Below are positions 48,506 through 59,146 of a stretch of 64,000 nt of DNA, in pieces (position 1 is the first letter of the stretch; each line of letters opens with the position of its first letter). The notes under the pieces are model-generated. The model searched no databases. It had not been told where the DNA came from and was given only the letters and a program-made list of their open reading frames with translations. The stretch lies in NCBI GenBank assembly GCA_039105265.1, contig JAPFFF010000006.1, positions 4,960,001 to 5,024,000 on the forward strand, read 5' to 3'. Source of the DNA: Tritrichomonas musculus (Eukaryota > Parabasalia > Tritrichomonadida > Tritrichomonadidae). Made by a program: the position numbers and the translations under genes.

Positions 48506-48973
48506 TTAAAACAAGTTAATAATTCCTTCATCATCTTGTATTTTGTTCTGATCTGTATAAATATGAGTTCCATCGTTTTCTTGGGCTTCATTTTCTTCAG
48601 AAGAAAATGAACAATTACTATTTTTTGGAACTCTGACAATGTTAAACTTCCTCGTAGAATGGGATGAAAGAGGACTTAGCATAGGATTACTTCTTTTGAC
48701 AACAGTAAACTTAAATCTATCGCTTGATTTGGAAATTTTTGTCCTAAGGTAAATATTATCGAAATCACTATTTTCTCTATTAGAAAAATTTCTATTAGGT
48801 GTCCCTTCAAGTATAATTGGTGCTGAACGATTTTGTTTGATTGATGATTCAATCCTATTGTTGAAGCCTCCTTTAGGTGTTGGCAACAACTCAGATTCAA
48901 CAATGTCATACGAATAAGCCGGTGTGCTAGATTTGGGTGTTAAATCGAAGAAGAAGTCTGATGCAATAGTCAT
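48506..48973 (-). CDS. Disordered S/T-rich protein of unknown function (155 aa)
   Basis: I use ATG 48973 (MTIASDFFFDLTPKSS); an ATG at 49000 would add nine residues. The protein is rich in S, N, T, E and P, with several proline-directed sites (DLTPKS, LLPTPKG, EGTPNR) that look like cyclin-dependent or MAP kinase targets. Around residues 90-125 a basic segment (DRFKFTVVKRSNPMLSPLSS) precedes an acidic tail. No domain is recognised. Coding composition is good over the whole length. Confidence 0.6.
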   Translation of the reverse strand: MTIASDFFFDLTPKSSTPAYSYDIVESELLPTPKGGFNNRIESSIKQNRSAPIILEGTPNRNFSNRENSDFDNIYLRTKISKSSDRFKFTVVKRSNPMLSPLSSHSTRKFNIVRVPKNSNCSFSSEENEAQENDGTHIYTDQNKIQDDEGIINLF

Positions 48974-49000
48974 TATTGAGAAGTGAAATTTAAATATCAT

Positions 49001-51055
49001 TCATTTAAATTCAATCATTAAATATAAATATTTAGTATCTTTGTATTTAAGTATTATATCTATGTAAAATTTATATATAAACATATAAGAATATAATTTA
49101 TTATAAATACATTATAATTTATTTTAAATATTTGGTATTTAACTCGATATTTCTTGATTTTGAGTATTTAAAATTGAATGTGTGCTCTTTTTCAGAAAGA
49201 TTTTTTTAAATTAAATTTTTTAAAAAAGATTATGAAAAAAAAAAAGATTATTATGTATTTTTGTATATAGCATAGTATATATGATAAACTATCATTTTTT
49301 AAATTTGTGAAAATTCAATTTTGAGTCAATCTGTTATTTCATTATTGCGTGAGAATAAAGGGGTTGAATTCAATATTTGGCAAGTTTATTTTCACTTTGT
49401 AATATTTGTTCTCAGAAATTTTTTTCAATATAATAACTTTTTCATAAGTGAGACCATTATTTGAGGTGAGCAAGTGAAACTTATCAGAAAAATTGATACA
49501 AATTATTGTTTTGGATCAACCTCCGAAATATTTTCATATTATTTTTTGAATATGATCAACACAAAAATTTTATAGCCTTCACAAAAGAATCAAATCAATC
49601 TCGATTTCCAGAAATGGATCATATTTCCTGGAATCTCGAATTAAATTCAAATTCAATAATGGTTTTTAAACTGGATTCGATAATAATTATCTTGAACAAT
49701 TATTATTTAAAATGTGTTATTCCAGACCATATTAAGGTTGAACAAAAGCAGTATATGATATCATATTGTAATACAATAAAATATATGATGACATAAATTT
49801 AATTACTAAATATAATGGTAAAATTGACGTATAATATAAAAATAAATTAATTTTTCTTTTTGAATGAAAATTTTACAATTTGATAAGTTTAGAAAAAAAT
49901 GATGTTTTGTATAAATATCATAGCAAATATGAGGGAAATGCAATTTGAAATATAAGATATATTTTTTAGTTATTTTATTAAATTGAATTAAATTTTTATG
50001 AAATATTTGAATCATCAGAAAATTGAGATCAATTCTATGAAATTATTATATACTTCAGAATATTGAGCTTTTTTTTTAAGAAATAATTGTGAGATTGTAT
50101 GATATAAACAATTGAATAATTGTGAGAAAATAAAGATTTCTAAAATCTATCCAAAATAAAGTCCGCAGCGTCGGAATTTTTGATTTTTTAAAATAATTCT
50201 TTTTAAAATCAAAAAAAATGGCCAATTTTCAAATTTAAACTCAGATTGAAAATATTAGCTGAGTGATTATTTATGAAATTATCTCTACTTTTAGCAAGAT
50301 ATACAATAATTTAAATATATTATATAATGATATTATTTTTTTTCTGAATATATAATAAAAAAAATTTAATTTTATTCTTGTTGTCACTTTTTAGACTTGT
50401 TATTTTGAGAATCGATATCAAAAACGTCACTTTTTTATATCTGATACTCGATTATCAGTTTACAAATCTGATATCGAGATTATCGATTATCAAGATATCA
50501 GATATGAAATGTGATATGAAAATAATTGTAAACTTGAAATCAATTACCGAGATCTCGAGATCTCGAGATCTCAAACAGATTTATTGCTAGTAATATAAAT
50601 CGAACCTGCGACCTTTAGTATAAGTTTTATTACTATAAATACTTTACCCAAAACGATCAAAAATCTATCAAAAAAAATGTAAACATTATAAAAAGTTAAA
50701 CTTTTATTCACTTTTTCTGAAATAAAAAATACTTTACCCAATTATTGGACTAGATATAAGAAAAGCTATGAAATTAAAGTTGATAATACGATAATGAACA
50801 GCAATGTGCGTACATCAAGTATATGTTATCATTAATGATTGCTGATGAGAATCAATTCGGGTAAAATGAGAGAATGAATATTTGAACTTTTAAATATATT
50901 ATAAAGATTATCAATTTGAAAAATAAAATTTAATGATTTGATTTGATTTTTAAAAGGAATCACATTGTGTCAAATGGTAAGTAATGTCATAGATTGAAGT
51001 TATTTTAAGTTGAAGAGAAAAGCGACTGTTAAAAAAAAATTCTGAAATTCTATTT
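49001..51055. other. 2-kb gene-free region with dense palindromes
   Basis: No supportable gene. A frame at 49506-49796 opens with TTG and has weak composition. The section 50400-50575 is packed with inverted repeats. A tRNA-like B-box sequence (reverse strand GGTCGCAGGTTCGA) lies at about 50602-50615. The words AAATACTTTACCCA occur at 50637 and 50729 as a direct repeat. The rest is AT-rich spacer. Confidence 0.5.
50410..50572. repeat. Cluster of short palindromes
   Basis: Within 160 bp there are CTGATA...TATCAG (6-bp arms), CTGATATC...GATATCAG (8-bp arms), and a perfect self-complementary 24-bp block (50549-50572) that is three GAGATCTC octamers in tandem. Such DNA can form cruciforms. No protein-coding reading explains it. 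Confidence 0.75.
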
Positions 51056-52000
51056 ATGAGGAAATCAATTATATCTGGGAAAACTCCAAAGCAAAGGCAA
51101 TTATTTTCCACATCTGAGAAACCAAAAATCCAAAAGAGCTTTTTTGGATATACTGCGCCTCTTCCTGGAGATGCCAGTGATAAAAAACGTCAAGAAGCTT
51201 CAAAGTATTCAAATGAAATGGCATATATCACTCAAACTGCTTCAAGATTCTCTTTACAGAAGCCTGAAGTATACCTTAAAAATGCTACCCCTGGCATTTT
51301 TTGTGCTCATATAACAAATGAAATTGAAATTCAAAAAGCTAGAATTGCTGCTATTAAAAACTCAGATAATTATATGAGATATATGGAATTGTGTATAAAG
51401 CGTGAAGTACTTGCAAATGAACTCTTAAGGCTTGAACAAATCAATGCTTCCCTTGTTAATGAGTCAAATCGAGCAGCACAAAAGTTTGCAAAAATCGTCT
51501 CAGAAACAGCTACTCCTAAATGCACTATTGATTTGAGAGAAGCAACGAACTATAAAGAAGAATACGAGAGATTATTAGATTTATATTTAACTCAATCTAA
51601 TGCCCTCAAAGAAAGGAAAAAAAGGAAAATTTTATGTGATTTAACAGAAACTAAAATAAAAAATCTTACACAAGAAATTGAACAGCTTGTTGGTAAAACC
51701 CAGCTTGCCAAAAATAAGCTTGAAAATAAAAGAGAAAATGATGAAAGATATAAATCTGAGCTTTTGAAAGCAAGAGAAAGTATCCTCAACAAATTAATTG
51801 AATATTATAACGAAAATGACCAAGACCTTGAAGTTCCAATGGCAGACGTTGTAAATTATGTCAAGAATGAAGATCCTGTCATTCAGCTTAGAAATTTCAA
51901 AAAGTTTAAGTTTTGCCTTGAAGAAAAAAAGCTTAATGACTTAGCAGATTCCTCTTTTGTTCAAGAACCTCCAGAAAAAAAAATATTCAAATGGGAATGA
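51056..52000 (+). CDS. Coiled-coil protein of unknown function (314 aa)
   Basis: A 314-residue protein. The N-terminal 90 residues are basic and S/T-rich with short hydrophobic bits (KSFFGYTAPLPGDASDKKRQ). From about residue 100 to 245 it is almost entirely charged helix with heptads (ELLRLEQINASLVNESNRAA; KIKNLTQEIEQLVGKTQLAK). A shorter helical end follows with NLADSSFVQEP-type tail residues. Such architecture fits a cytoskeletal or flagellar accessory protein, a large class in trichomonads, but there is no diagnostic motif. Start ATG and coding composition are sound. Confidence 0.7.
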   Translation: MRKSIISGKTPKQRQLFSTSEKPKIQKSFFGYTAPLPGDASDKKRQEASKYSNEMAYITQTASRFSLQKPEVYLKNATPGIFCAHITNEIEIQKARIAAIKNSDNYMRYMELCIKREVLANELLRLEQINASLVNESNRAAQKFAKIVSETATPKCTIDLREATNYKEEYERLLDLYLTQSNALKERKKRKILCDLTETKIKNLTQEIEQLVGKTQLAKNKLENKRENDERYKSELLKARESILNKLIEYYNENDQDLEVPMADVVNYVKNEDPVIQLRNFKKFKFCLEEKKLNDLADSSFVQEPPEKKIFKWE

Positions 52001-52229
52001 CTAATGGTATATGTAAATACTTTGTTATTAATGTATGTATTTATAATAAAAAAAAAAAATTGGAATAAAAAATGTTTTTGGTTTACTCAAAATGAGGCTA
52101 TAAAATATAAAAATGTAAAAACTGAAAACGAAAGCATCATCTGGTTATTATTTGAGGATGCAAGCAAGATTAATGTGAAAAGAGAATGATTTCAATTTAT
52201 ATTTGGTCCTTTGCTTTAAATACTCTCAA

Positions 52230-53210
52230 ATGTCTCAGACATTCAATCAAGCAGAAGTCCTAAACTGTTTCATTCAAAAGCAAGATTCGGTCACAATACC
52301 GCCTCTTATTGATCCACAACTTCAAAATGCAGCATTTTCTGTCATTGAAGCAGCTAAATCTCAATTATCTGAATTGAAACTTGCTGATCTTTATTCTCAA
52401 CAACTTCAAGGTGAGCAACGTGGTCAGTTTATCTCAGAATTTTTATATCATTGGGCAGGAGTCGATTCAAAGCCTCCTGAGTCAATGGTGGAATCATCTA
52501 AAAAATCTTTGCATTCGATTATCCATGGGTTTTTATCGACTCATGATATTGAGCCAGAAGTTCTTAATGATACAATTTGTCCGCTCCTCCCCTACTTGAC
52601 AAATGTCAACGAAGTTGACGATTTATCATCATTTTTAACAAGGTCTGTATGCGCTAATTCAGCAATGCAAGAGGAAGGTGCAAATATGGTTGATCTCGCA
52701 ACGCTTGGAACAGTTATTTCAGAAGTTTCACTGGATACTGATGGTAGAAGTGAATCAATTAAGCAGCTTCAAGCTCAAAAATTGAGAGAGATTCAGCGTG
52801 CATTTGATATTTGCCTTAATCCTCATCCAAGTGAAAATGAATTTGAGTCTAATAGCCAACAAGCAACAACCCGTGCCATATTTGGTTCAGAAGCTCCAAC
52901 TATTCAAACGCAGGATGACACAGATGATGTTGAAACCGAATCAACTGGAATTAATGTAAATGAACTTCCTTCTCCACATGGTCAGATAAATAATTATGAA
53001 AATGACATAGACTCATCCCATTTTGAAGAACCTCAAAATGGCAAAAACAATCAAGACCAATTGCAAACGAATGAAAATCAGAATTCAATTCGAAACTTTG
53101 AAAATAATAATGATAATAATAATCAAGAAGTTAACGATAATCAAAGTCTTGATGAGAGCAATAGCAATGGCAATCAAAGCAATGATCCAAAGCATCCAAA
53201 CAACAAATAG
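52230..53210 (+). CDS. Protein of unknown function with N/D-rich tail (326 aa)
   Basis: Starts at ATG 52230 (MSQTFNQAEVLN); the longer frame begins with TTG 27 bp upstream. TCTCAAATG around the start includes a TCA that could serve as an initiator-type transcription start with a very short leader, as trichomonads use. Residues about 10-195 look like a helical domain (LIDPQLQNAAFSVIEAAKSQ; SLHSIIHGFLSTHDIEPEVL). Residues about 205-326 are low-complexity N, Q, E, D and S. I do not recognise the family. Located between two other plus-strand genes with 200-bp gaps. Confidence 0.7.
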   Translation: MSQTFNQAEVLNCFIQKQDSVTIPPLIDPQLQNAAFSVIEAAKSQLSELKLADLYSQQLQGEQRGQFISEFLYHWAGVDSKPPESMVESSKKSLHSIIHGFLSTHDIEPEVLNDTICPLLPYLTNVNEVDDLSSFLTRSVCANSAMQEEGANMVDLATLGTVISEVSLDTDGRSESIKQLQAQKLREIQRAFDICLNPHPSENEFESNSQQATTRAIFGSEAPTIQTQDDTDDVETESTGINVNELPSPHGQINNYENDIDSSHFEEPQNGKNNQDQLQTNENQNSIRNFENNNDNNNQEVNDNQSLDESNSNGNQSNDPKHPNNK

Positions 53211-53435
53211 TTTGCTTCATGTTTTACTTTCCTGTTTTTATTTTAGATAACGTATTTTTTTTATTTTTTTGTTAACATTAAACATTTAATTTGCCAGTAG
53301 CGAAAAATTAACATTTATATTTTTTCAAAATGATTTGTAATATAATTAAAGCATTTTTCACACTTTCAAAATTTTCAAAAGAAATAGACGTTTTTACTCA
53401 AAAAGTTAAATAAAATTGAATATTTCTTTCATAAA

Positions 53436-54530
53436 ATGAGTGGAACAAAGAAAAAAGTAGTAAAGAAAATAATCAAAAAGAAAAGCAGTGTCAAAATATC
53501 AGATCCAATAGCAGTGACGCATGCTGTTCACATTGATCGTGATCTTAACTGGTCATTTGATCCAGATGTTAACCCAAATACCGTTTTCAAGCAGGTAAAA
53601 GAAATAGGGCAAGGAGGCTTTGGTAAAGTTATAGAGCTTATGCACGTTCCTTCAAGCACCCTTCTTGCTGGTAAATCAATCAACCCTGAGCTCGTCAATT
53701 CTAAAACAATGGAATTACTGAGAAAGGAAATTGATCTTATGCGCCAAATTGTATCTGATTACACCATTCATTATTATGGAACAATCATTTTCCAGAAAAA
53801 CTTAACCATTTTGATGGAATTCTGTAATCTTGGATCAATTCGTGATTTAATTGATTTTAGAAATAAAGTATTATCTGAGGCTCAGATTTCAATTGTCATG
53901 AGTGATTTGTTGCATGCTCTTTCAATACTTCATGATAAATATAAAATTGTTCACCGCGATATAAAAGCCGCAAACATATTACTTTCAGCAAATGGTTATT
54001 GCCGAGTTACTGATTTTGGTGTTTCACGTCAGTTTTCTGCAGAAACTGTAAGTACATCAACAATGATCGGAACGCCTTACTGGATGGCCCCAGAAGTCAT
54101 CAATGAAGAAAAATATAGCTATGAAGCCGATGTCTGGAGCGCTGGAGCTACTGCTATTGAATGTGCCATTGGCGCTCCTCCTTATGTCGAACTCCCATCA
54201 ACTCGTGCTATGATAGAAATTGCTACAAACGGATACAATGATCACTTCCCATTCCAAGAGAGGTTTTCAAAAGAATTTGTTCATTTTGTTTTTCAGTGTT
54301 GCAATATTAATCCAAATGATAGAGCGACTGTTAATGAATTGCTGACACATCCATTCATCAAACAGGCTGAAAAACTTGACAGGATGCAAGTAATGGCTCC
54401 TTTGCTTCATACACAAGTTGACTTTGCTAAACTTCTTGAAATGTCAAATGAAGCCACAGCAGATGAGTTTGAAGCAAAGACACAAACATTTATTAATACA
54501 TCCAAGTCAGTGATCAGGACAAAGCATTAA
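53436..54530 (+). CDS. STE20/GCK-type (MST-like) serine/threonine protein kinase
   Basis: A 364-residue kinase. A basic N-terminal 20 residues (KKKVVKKIIKKKSS) precede the catalytic domain at about 50-310: glycine loop IGQGGFGKV, AGKSI with the ATP-binding lysine, catalytic loop VHRDIKAANILL (D175), DFGVSRQF (D193), and the STE20-type activation segment MIGTPYWMAPEVI. Downstream DVWSAGATAIE-x-A-x-G-x-PPY is also STE20-like. The short C-terminal tail has a helical SARAH-like length but no clear motif. Closest in pattern to Hippo/MST-type GCK kinases, which act in cytoskeletal and growth control. Substrates unknown. All catalytic residues are present. Confidence 0.92.
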   Translation: MSGTKKKVVKKIIKKKSSVKISDPIAVTHAVHIDRDLNWSFDPDVNPNTVFKQVKEIGQGGFGKVIELMHVPSSTLLAGKSINPELVNSKTMELLRKEIDLMRQIVSDYTIHYYGTIIFQKNLTILMEFCNLGSIRDLIDFRNKVLSEAQISIVMSDLLHALSILHDKYKIVHRDIKAANILLSANGYCRVTDFGVSRQFSAETVSTSTMIGTPYWMAPEVINEEKYSYEADVWSAGATAIECAIGAPPYVELPSTRAMIEIATNGYNDHFPFQERFSKEFVHFVFQCCNINPNDRATVNELLTHPFIKQAEKLDRMQVMAPLLHTQVDFAKLLEMSNEATADEFEAKTQTFINTSKSVIRTKH

Positions 54531-54972
54531 TTTTTTCTCTCTCTGATAAATCAATTTTATTATTATTATTATTATTTATTTGTGTTTTGTTAGGATCATG
54601 ATCATTCTAAACTTGTAATTTCCTTCTATTTATTTTAATATCCCAATTGTTGGTTATTGGTGTAAATTGTAAAATGTATTAAAAAGACGTTTATCTTCGC
54701 AAAAATTAAAAGAGAGAATTGAAAATAATTCAATTGATTTTCATTCAATTTTATATTGAGATTGAACCCCATTTTTATAGGGAAACGTTAAATAAATAAA
54801 AAAAAAGTAGAATTAAAAAAGTATTTAACATTCTGACAATTTATCGAGGATTAAAATAAATAATAATAAGTTTTCAATATCCCAAAAGTTCTGTTTTCTG
54901 GAATGAGTGGTTGCAATAAGAATGATTACTAATTAGTAATCATAAGTAGTATAAAAAAAGATACATACATAA
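54531..54972. other. Intergenic, convergent, nothing recognised
   Basis: About 440 bp between convergent genes, with a TTA microsatellite at about 54556-54578 and no other signal. Confidence 0.5.
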
Positions 54973-55686
54973 TTACTGGCTTTGTTTTGCTTTCTTTTCT
55001 ATATCAAGTTGTCTTCTATATTGAATAAGTTCAAACGTCGTAATACCTCTTCTGTATAATAGAATGTGTAAGGCATACAAATAAATCATAAATACTTGAA
55101 TTCCAAGCATTTCAACCATTATAAGACATAAAAATAAGTAAATCGGTGCTTTTGGTACTTTTTTAACATGATAAAACTCAGCAGCTCTTTTCATTAATGC
55201 TCCATCATCGTATTCGTTCCCCATCATTACAAAAATGCACAAAAACGTTGTAAAAATTGATGATATTCCAAGAAATGCAATGCCACCTGCAAATAGAGAA
55301 TAATTTGCTTTTGTAACGCAATTGTTAAGGAAAAAACAGTGATGATCGAAGTTCATACGGCATATATTGCATGAACGGCAATGTTTGGAATGAAGTTTAA
55401 CAAATTTATCGCAATAACGGCATTTGAAACCACGATCCTTATGTTCAAGATCTATCCAGGCTGGCTTATGTGTTTCTTTCGCCGCAAGAAGAAAGCAAAT
55501 GTTATAAGTAAGAAAAATTGCTATATATGGAATTGTAATACCAATCTGTTCATTTCTTGTAAAAGTTGGTAAAATTAGAAGTATATAAGCGGCAATTTCG
55601 ATAAAGTATCCAAGCCATGAAAGTAATTGTTGGTTGTGAAATGGCCTTGTAAAGCCATTTCGTGTGGGTGGTGGAGGTTTCGTCAT
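54973..55686 (-). CDS. DHHC-type protein palmitoyltransferase
   Basis: A 237-residue enzyme that S-acylates cysteines on membrane proteins. Membrane spans at about 23-42 and 45-68 precede the cysteine-rich domain: CRYCDKFVKLHSKHCRSCNI then CRMNFDHHCFFLNNC, with DHHC at residues 114-117. Two more spans follow (FAGGIAFLGISSIFTTFLCI; LFLCLIMVEMLGIQVFMIYL). A TTxE motif (GITTFELIQ) comes near the C-terminus, as expected. The length is at the short end for the family, since there is no long N- or C-terminal extension. Golgi, ER or plasma membrane are all possible. Confidence 0.93.
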   Translation of the reverse strand: MTKPPPPTRNGFTRPFHNQQLLSWLGYFIEIAAYILLILPTFTRNEQIGITIPYIAIFLTYNICFLLAAKETHKPAWIDLEHKDRGFKCRYCDKFVKLHSKHCRSCNICRMNFDHHCFFLNNCVTKANYSLFAGGIAFLGISSIFTTFLCIFVMMGNEYDDGALMKRAAEFYHVKKVPKAPIYLFLCLIMVEMLGIQVFMIYLYALHILLYRRGITTFELIQYRRQLDIEKKAKQSQ

Positions 55687-57763
55687 TTATAACCTATCAA
55701 TAAATAGTCAAAAAGTAGTTAAAAAGTATTCAATATTATGAATTTTTGAATTAGACATCCTAAATTTCACTCAAACTTTTCAAAGTTGAATTTGAGAGAA
55801 AGAGTTTAATTAGACTGGCAAATAAAATTTGTGTAAGCTCTGAGAATTTTCACAAATTTTGAATTATCTTAACAAATTTGAGAGTTAAACTTTTTTAGAG
55901 GAATCTTCTGAAATATTGAAACTTTTTTAGAGGAATCTTTTTATTTTTTGAAAGGAGATCTAATATATTCAAAATTCTAATAACAAATAATAATAAGCAT
56001 TTGATAATTTATTAAATTGTTATTATATTATTAAATGAAAATAAATATATATGTAATTATTGAATTTATCAATACTCTAGCAAGATATAAATATTTGTTA
56101 TTTTTTCTCTCAATTCAATTTCAAGAAACAAAATTTGTATTAACTCATAGAAATACCCATCCTAAGTTTAATTCACATCCATATCATTAAAAAATCCAAT
56201 TATGAAAACATATTGTTTTTTAATAACAGTGGTAAAAGTTTTTCTTTAATTGGTTTATTTTGAAATTAATGTTATTAACTGAATTATTAAGTTCAATCTT
56301 GAGATATTGTAGTTTTTTAACTTTTCGAACTTTTTGCATATAATAAAAATGTTGAAACGAATATTATAATATTATGCATATAAAAAAAAAAAAAAAAAAA
56401 AAAGAATTCAAGTATTCTTGATTTCTTGAAGTTTTTCAATAAAAAAAAAAAAATGATTGAAAATTTTCATTACAGTAAACTAAGTTTTTTAATTTGTCCC
56501 TTCTTATCGTCCTCTCAAATTTGAATAAAGCTAAATATTTTTTTTTAAGTTATTAAGGCATGAATACCTTCATTCATTTCAGGTCGAGGCTCCCGCTATT
56601 ACCTTAACCAATTGGGCTTAGCCCTCAAAGGCTCCCAAAGCTATTTAAAAGGTATTTTTCCTGAATAAAAAACTTTTTTATATTCTTTTTTTTTTTATTT
56701 TCATCTTCTCAAAATTGAAAGATATGGTATTTTAAAAAAAATAATTTGTCCCTACTTATCGTCCTACTTTCTGAAGACTCATAGAAAATTTGAATTAAAA
56801 ACTCTCAATTTTTTTGTGAATAAGGTAATAATTAAAAAACTTAGTTTAAGGTTGTAAAATTCAAAAACGTCTCAAAAGAGGAAAATCTACTTTTTCATAG
56901 AAAACGATTAAAATGAATTTAAAATAAAAGTCAAAATAACGAATTTAATTCAAATTTGGATTTTCCTTTATAGCGTTGCAAAAATGGAAAATCCACTTTT
57001 TGAATGATGCTCATTTTTTCATATAGAGATAGGAAAACACTATTTGATGAATATAATGTCGCAAACAGCTGTGTGATAAACTTAATCATGGAAATATTAT
57101 TTCTTAAAACGGTAGGTTTAAACAAGATTTTCTCTCTATTTCTTTATTTCTTTCATTTTTATTAATGAAAATTTTTTTCTCAAAAAGTCGATTTTCCTAT
57201 TTTGAAACGTTTTCCAATTTTGAAACCTTACTGTAGAAAAAAGAATTGTTGAAGATAGTAATTGAAAAAAAAAAAAAAAAAAATATCTATTTAATATCTT
57301 TGAATCAAATATAAATGCATATAAAAAAAATTATTTTGCTTATTTAGGATCTTATAAATAAATTCAATCTTTGTTTATTAAGATCAGAATAAAAGAGAAA
57401 TATACACTTTTTTTTCATTAAATATTACAAGTAAATTATGATGTTTTGGCTTCCATATTTAATGTATAACATTTCATTGGATGAATATGAGATGTATTGA
57501 CCAAGGAATTTTTTTAGAATTATTACTAATGATTCCTTTGATTTTGATTAATATAAATATATATAAAAATATTGAGAAAGAATTAAAAACATTGAGAAAG
57601 AATTAGAGTTAACATAAATTTATGAACACAAAATAATTGCATTTTGTAACTTATTTTAATTTAAACAAATTGATTTAAACGCACGTAATGAACTATATGT
57701 TTCTATTATTGAAGATATAAATAAATAAGTATTTAACAATGATTACTAATCTGTTACAAACAT
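55687..57763. other. 2-kb gene-free region with a MITE-like repeat
   Basis: No supportable gene. It contains the inverted-repeat element at 56476-56848, poly-A tracts at about 56382-56403 and 57267-57283, and repeated phrases such as AAATCCACTTTTT-like words. The rest is AT-rich spacer between two minus-strand genes. Confidence 0.5.
56476..56848. mobile_element. MITE-like element with 19-bp perfect inverted repeats and a tRNA-like core
   Basis: The ends TAAACTAAGTTTTTTAATT (56476-56494) and its exact reverse complement (56830-56848) carry TA as the outermost dinucleotide, as in Tc1/mariner-type insertions. A 22-bp phrase (AATTTGTCCC-T/A-TCTTATCGTCCT, approximately) follows the left end at 56491 and recurs in the same direction at about 56740. 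The middle (about 56580-56640) has higher G+C and, on the minus strand, resembles a tRNA D-arm/A-box (AAGCCCAATTGGTTAAGG). No coding potential. Confidence 0.6.
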
Positions 57764-59146
57764 TTAAGCAGATTTGATTTCTAAAAACTCAGGAACTTGA
57801 TCAACTATCTGAGTTATAACAATTCGTCCTCGAAATCTTCTACCAGATACACCAATTTGGGCCGCTTTTGCGCATTGAGGAGTTTTAAAAGATACACAAG
57901 CTACAGGGGAATCTATTGACAGTTGATTTTTGAATAAAAGTCCAATAGTAACTTCTTTCACTTCACCATAATTATTGCATTCGTTTGTTATATTATCAGA
58001 TATCTCTTGAACAAGAATCTGGTTGTTAAGAAATGACTCCTGTATAATATTAAATAAAAGAAGATGTTGGCCAGATGTTTCCTGTAATTCTTCTGTTTCT
58101 CTTCTGATAATTGAATTAATTGTCATCGACATATCGAAAATGTCAGCAATGCTTGGAACGGAATTCTTTTGATTCATAAATGGGCTTAAAACCGAAAAGT
58201 ATTGAGAAGCACCAGATTCTCTCTGAATTTTCGCTTTCATTAAAGGATCGGAATAATACTCATTTTCGTTAGGTTCTCTTGAAGATCTATGAATTACAAT
58301 AGGTTTATTATCAATAACGCAATTATGATGATTCAAAAGAACAAAATCAACATCTTTCAAAGAATTTAAATATAAGAAAGCGTGTCTACTTTCAGTAGGT
58401 CTATAAATTCGATTCACAGTAACATATTTGCTAAAATATTCTGAAATTGCTTCCTCGGTTGGTAGTTGATAAATAATATTTTTGTTATATCCTTCTGCTT
58501 CATAATCTATTTCGAGAACAATGCACAATTGGCTTTCCTTAACTGCTGCATAAATCTTGTCAAGAGGAGGAGGGTCTTTTAATAAAAAATCAGGAAATGA
58601 TATCGGTAATATGTTACCTTTGATTACTATATTTTTTAAGCCAACTGCTTTCTCTGTGACATAAGCAGATATCAATTTAACATAAGCTATAAAATGTGAT
58701 CTAATAATTTGGCATGAAATTATAAATGATGGAGCAGATTCTTCTTGAGCAGAAAGAATAATATGAGCTTCGACGAGACGTTTATTTAACTCGCTTATTA
58801 CTTCTTCTGTTGTAACATCGATAGGTATATTTGAAATAAGGATGAGATTTCCATTTTCTGTATGACCAAAATTTGGATTCATATAGAAAGAAGGCATAAT
58901 CATACCATTCAATGGTTTAATTTTTTCAACAAGTTCACTCGATTCTTGAGTTTCTTGAAAATAGAGACCAGGTGGTAATCCAAGTGTAAATCCCATTGAT
59001 TCATATTCTTCAGGTCCACAAAACCAACCTCCTTTTAATCTTCGAGTCACATCAAACTTTGGAACAACTGGTGTTAATTATTCATGTCATAAAAAAAAAC
59101 AAAACATACATTCTAAGCCAGTTGATACTTTAGGTGTATCAATCAT
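57764..59146 (-). CDS. U2AF large-subunit-like splicing factor, two exons
   Basis: The main frame lacks an ATG; it begins only at GTG 59050 or at a stop upstream. A short first exon (59110-59146, starting MIDTPKVSTGLE) joins in frame to 57764-59067 if the 42-bp intron 59068-59109 is removed, giving 446 residues. An RRM begins around residue 85 (GNLILISNIPIDVTTEEVIS). A weaker middle RRM follows. The C-terminal UHM-like RRM (about 350-440) reads ITNECNNYGEVKEVTIGL, then PVACVSFKTPQCAKAAQIGV and GRRFRGRIVITQI, very like U2AF65. U2AF65 recognises the 3' splice site and recruits U2 snRNP (family knowledge). The arginine/serine-rich N-terminus usual in animals is absent. Confidence 0.75.
59068..59109 (-). 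other. Candidate spliceosomal intron (42 bp)
   Basis: On the minus strand it starts GTATGT, the trichomonad donor consensus, and ends ATTAACACCAG, close to the fused branch-point/acceptor consensus ACTAACACACAG. Removal joins an ATG-containing exon in frame with the U2AF-like frame, whereas the unspliced sequence has an in-frame stop. Confidence 0.7.

Noticed and set aside
49506..49796. Plus-strand frame of 96 codons
   Set aside because: Opens with TTG and lacks any recognisable pattern. Kept only as possible relic.
56570..56650. Functional tRNA gene
   Set aside because: The D-arm-like part is convincing but acceptor and T-arm pairing could not be built, so no cloverleaf.
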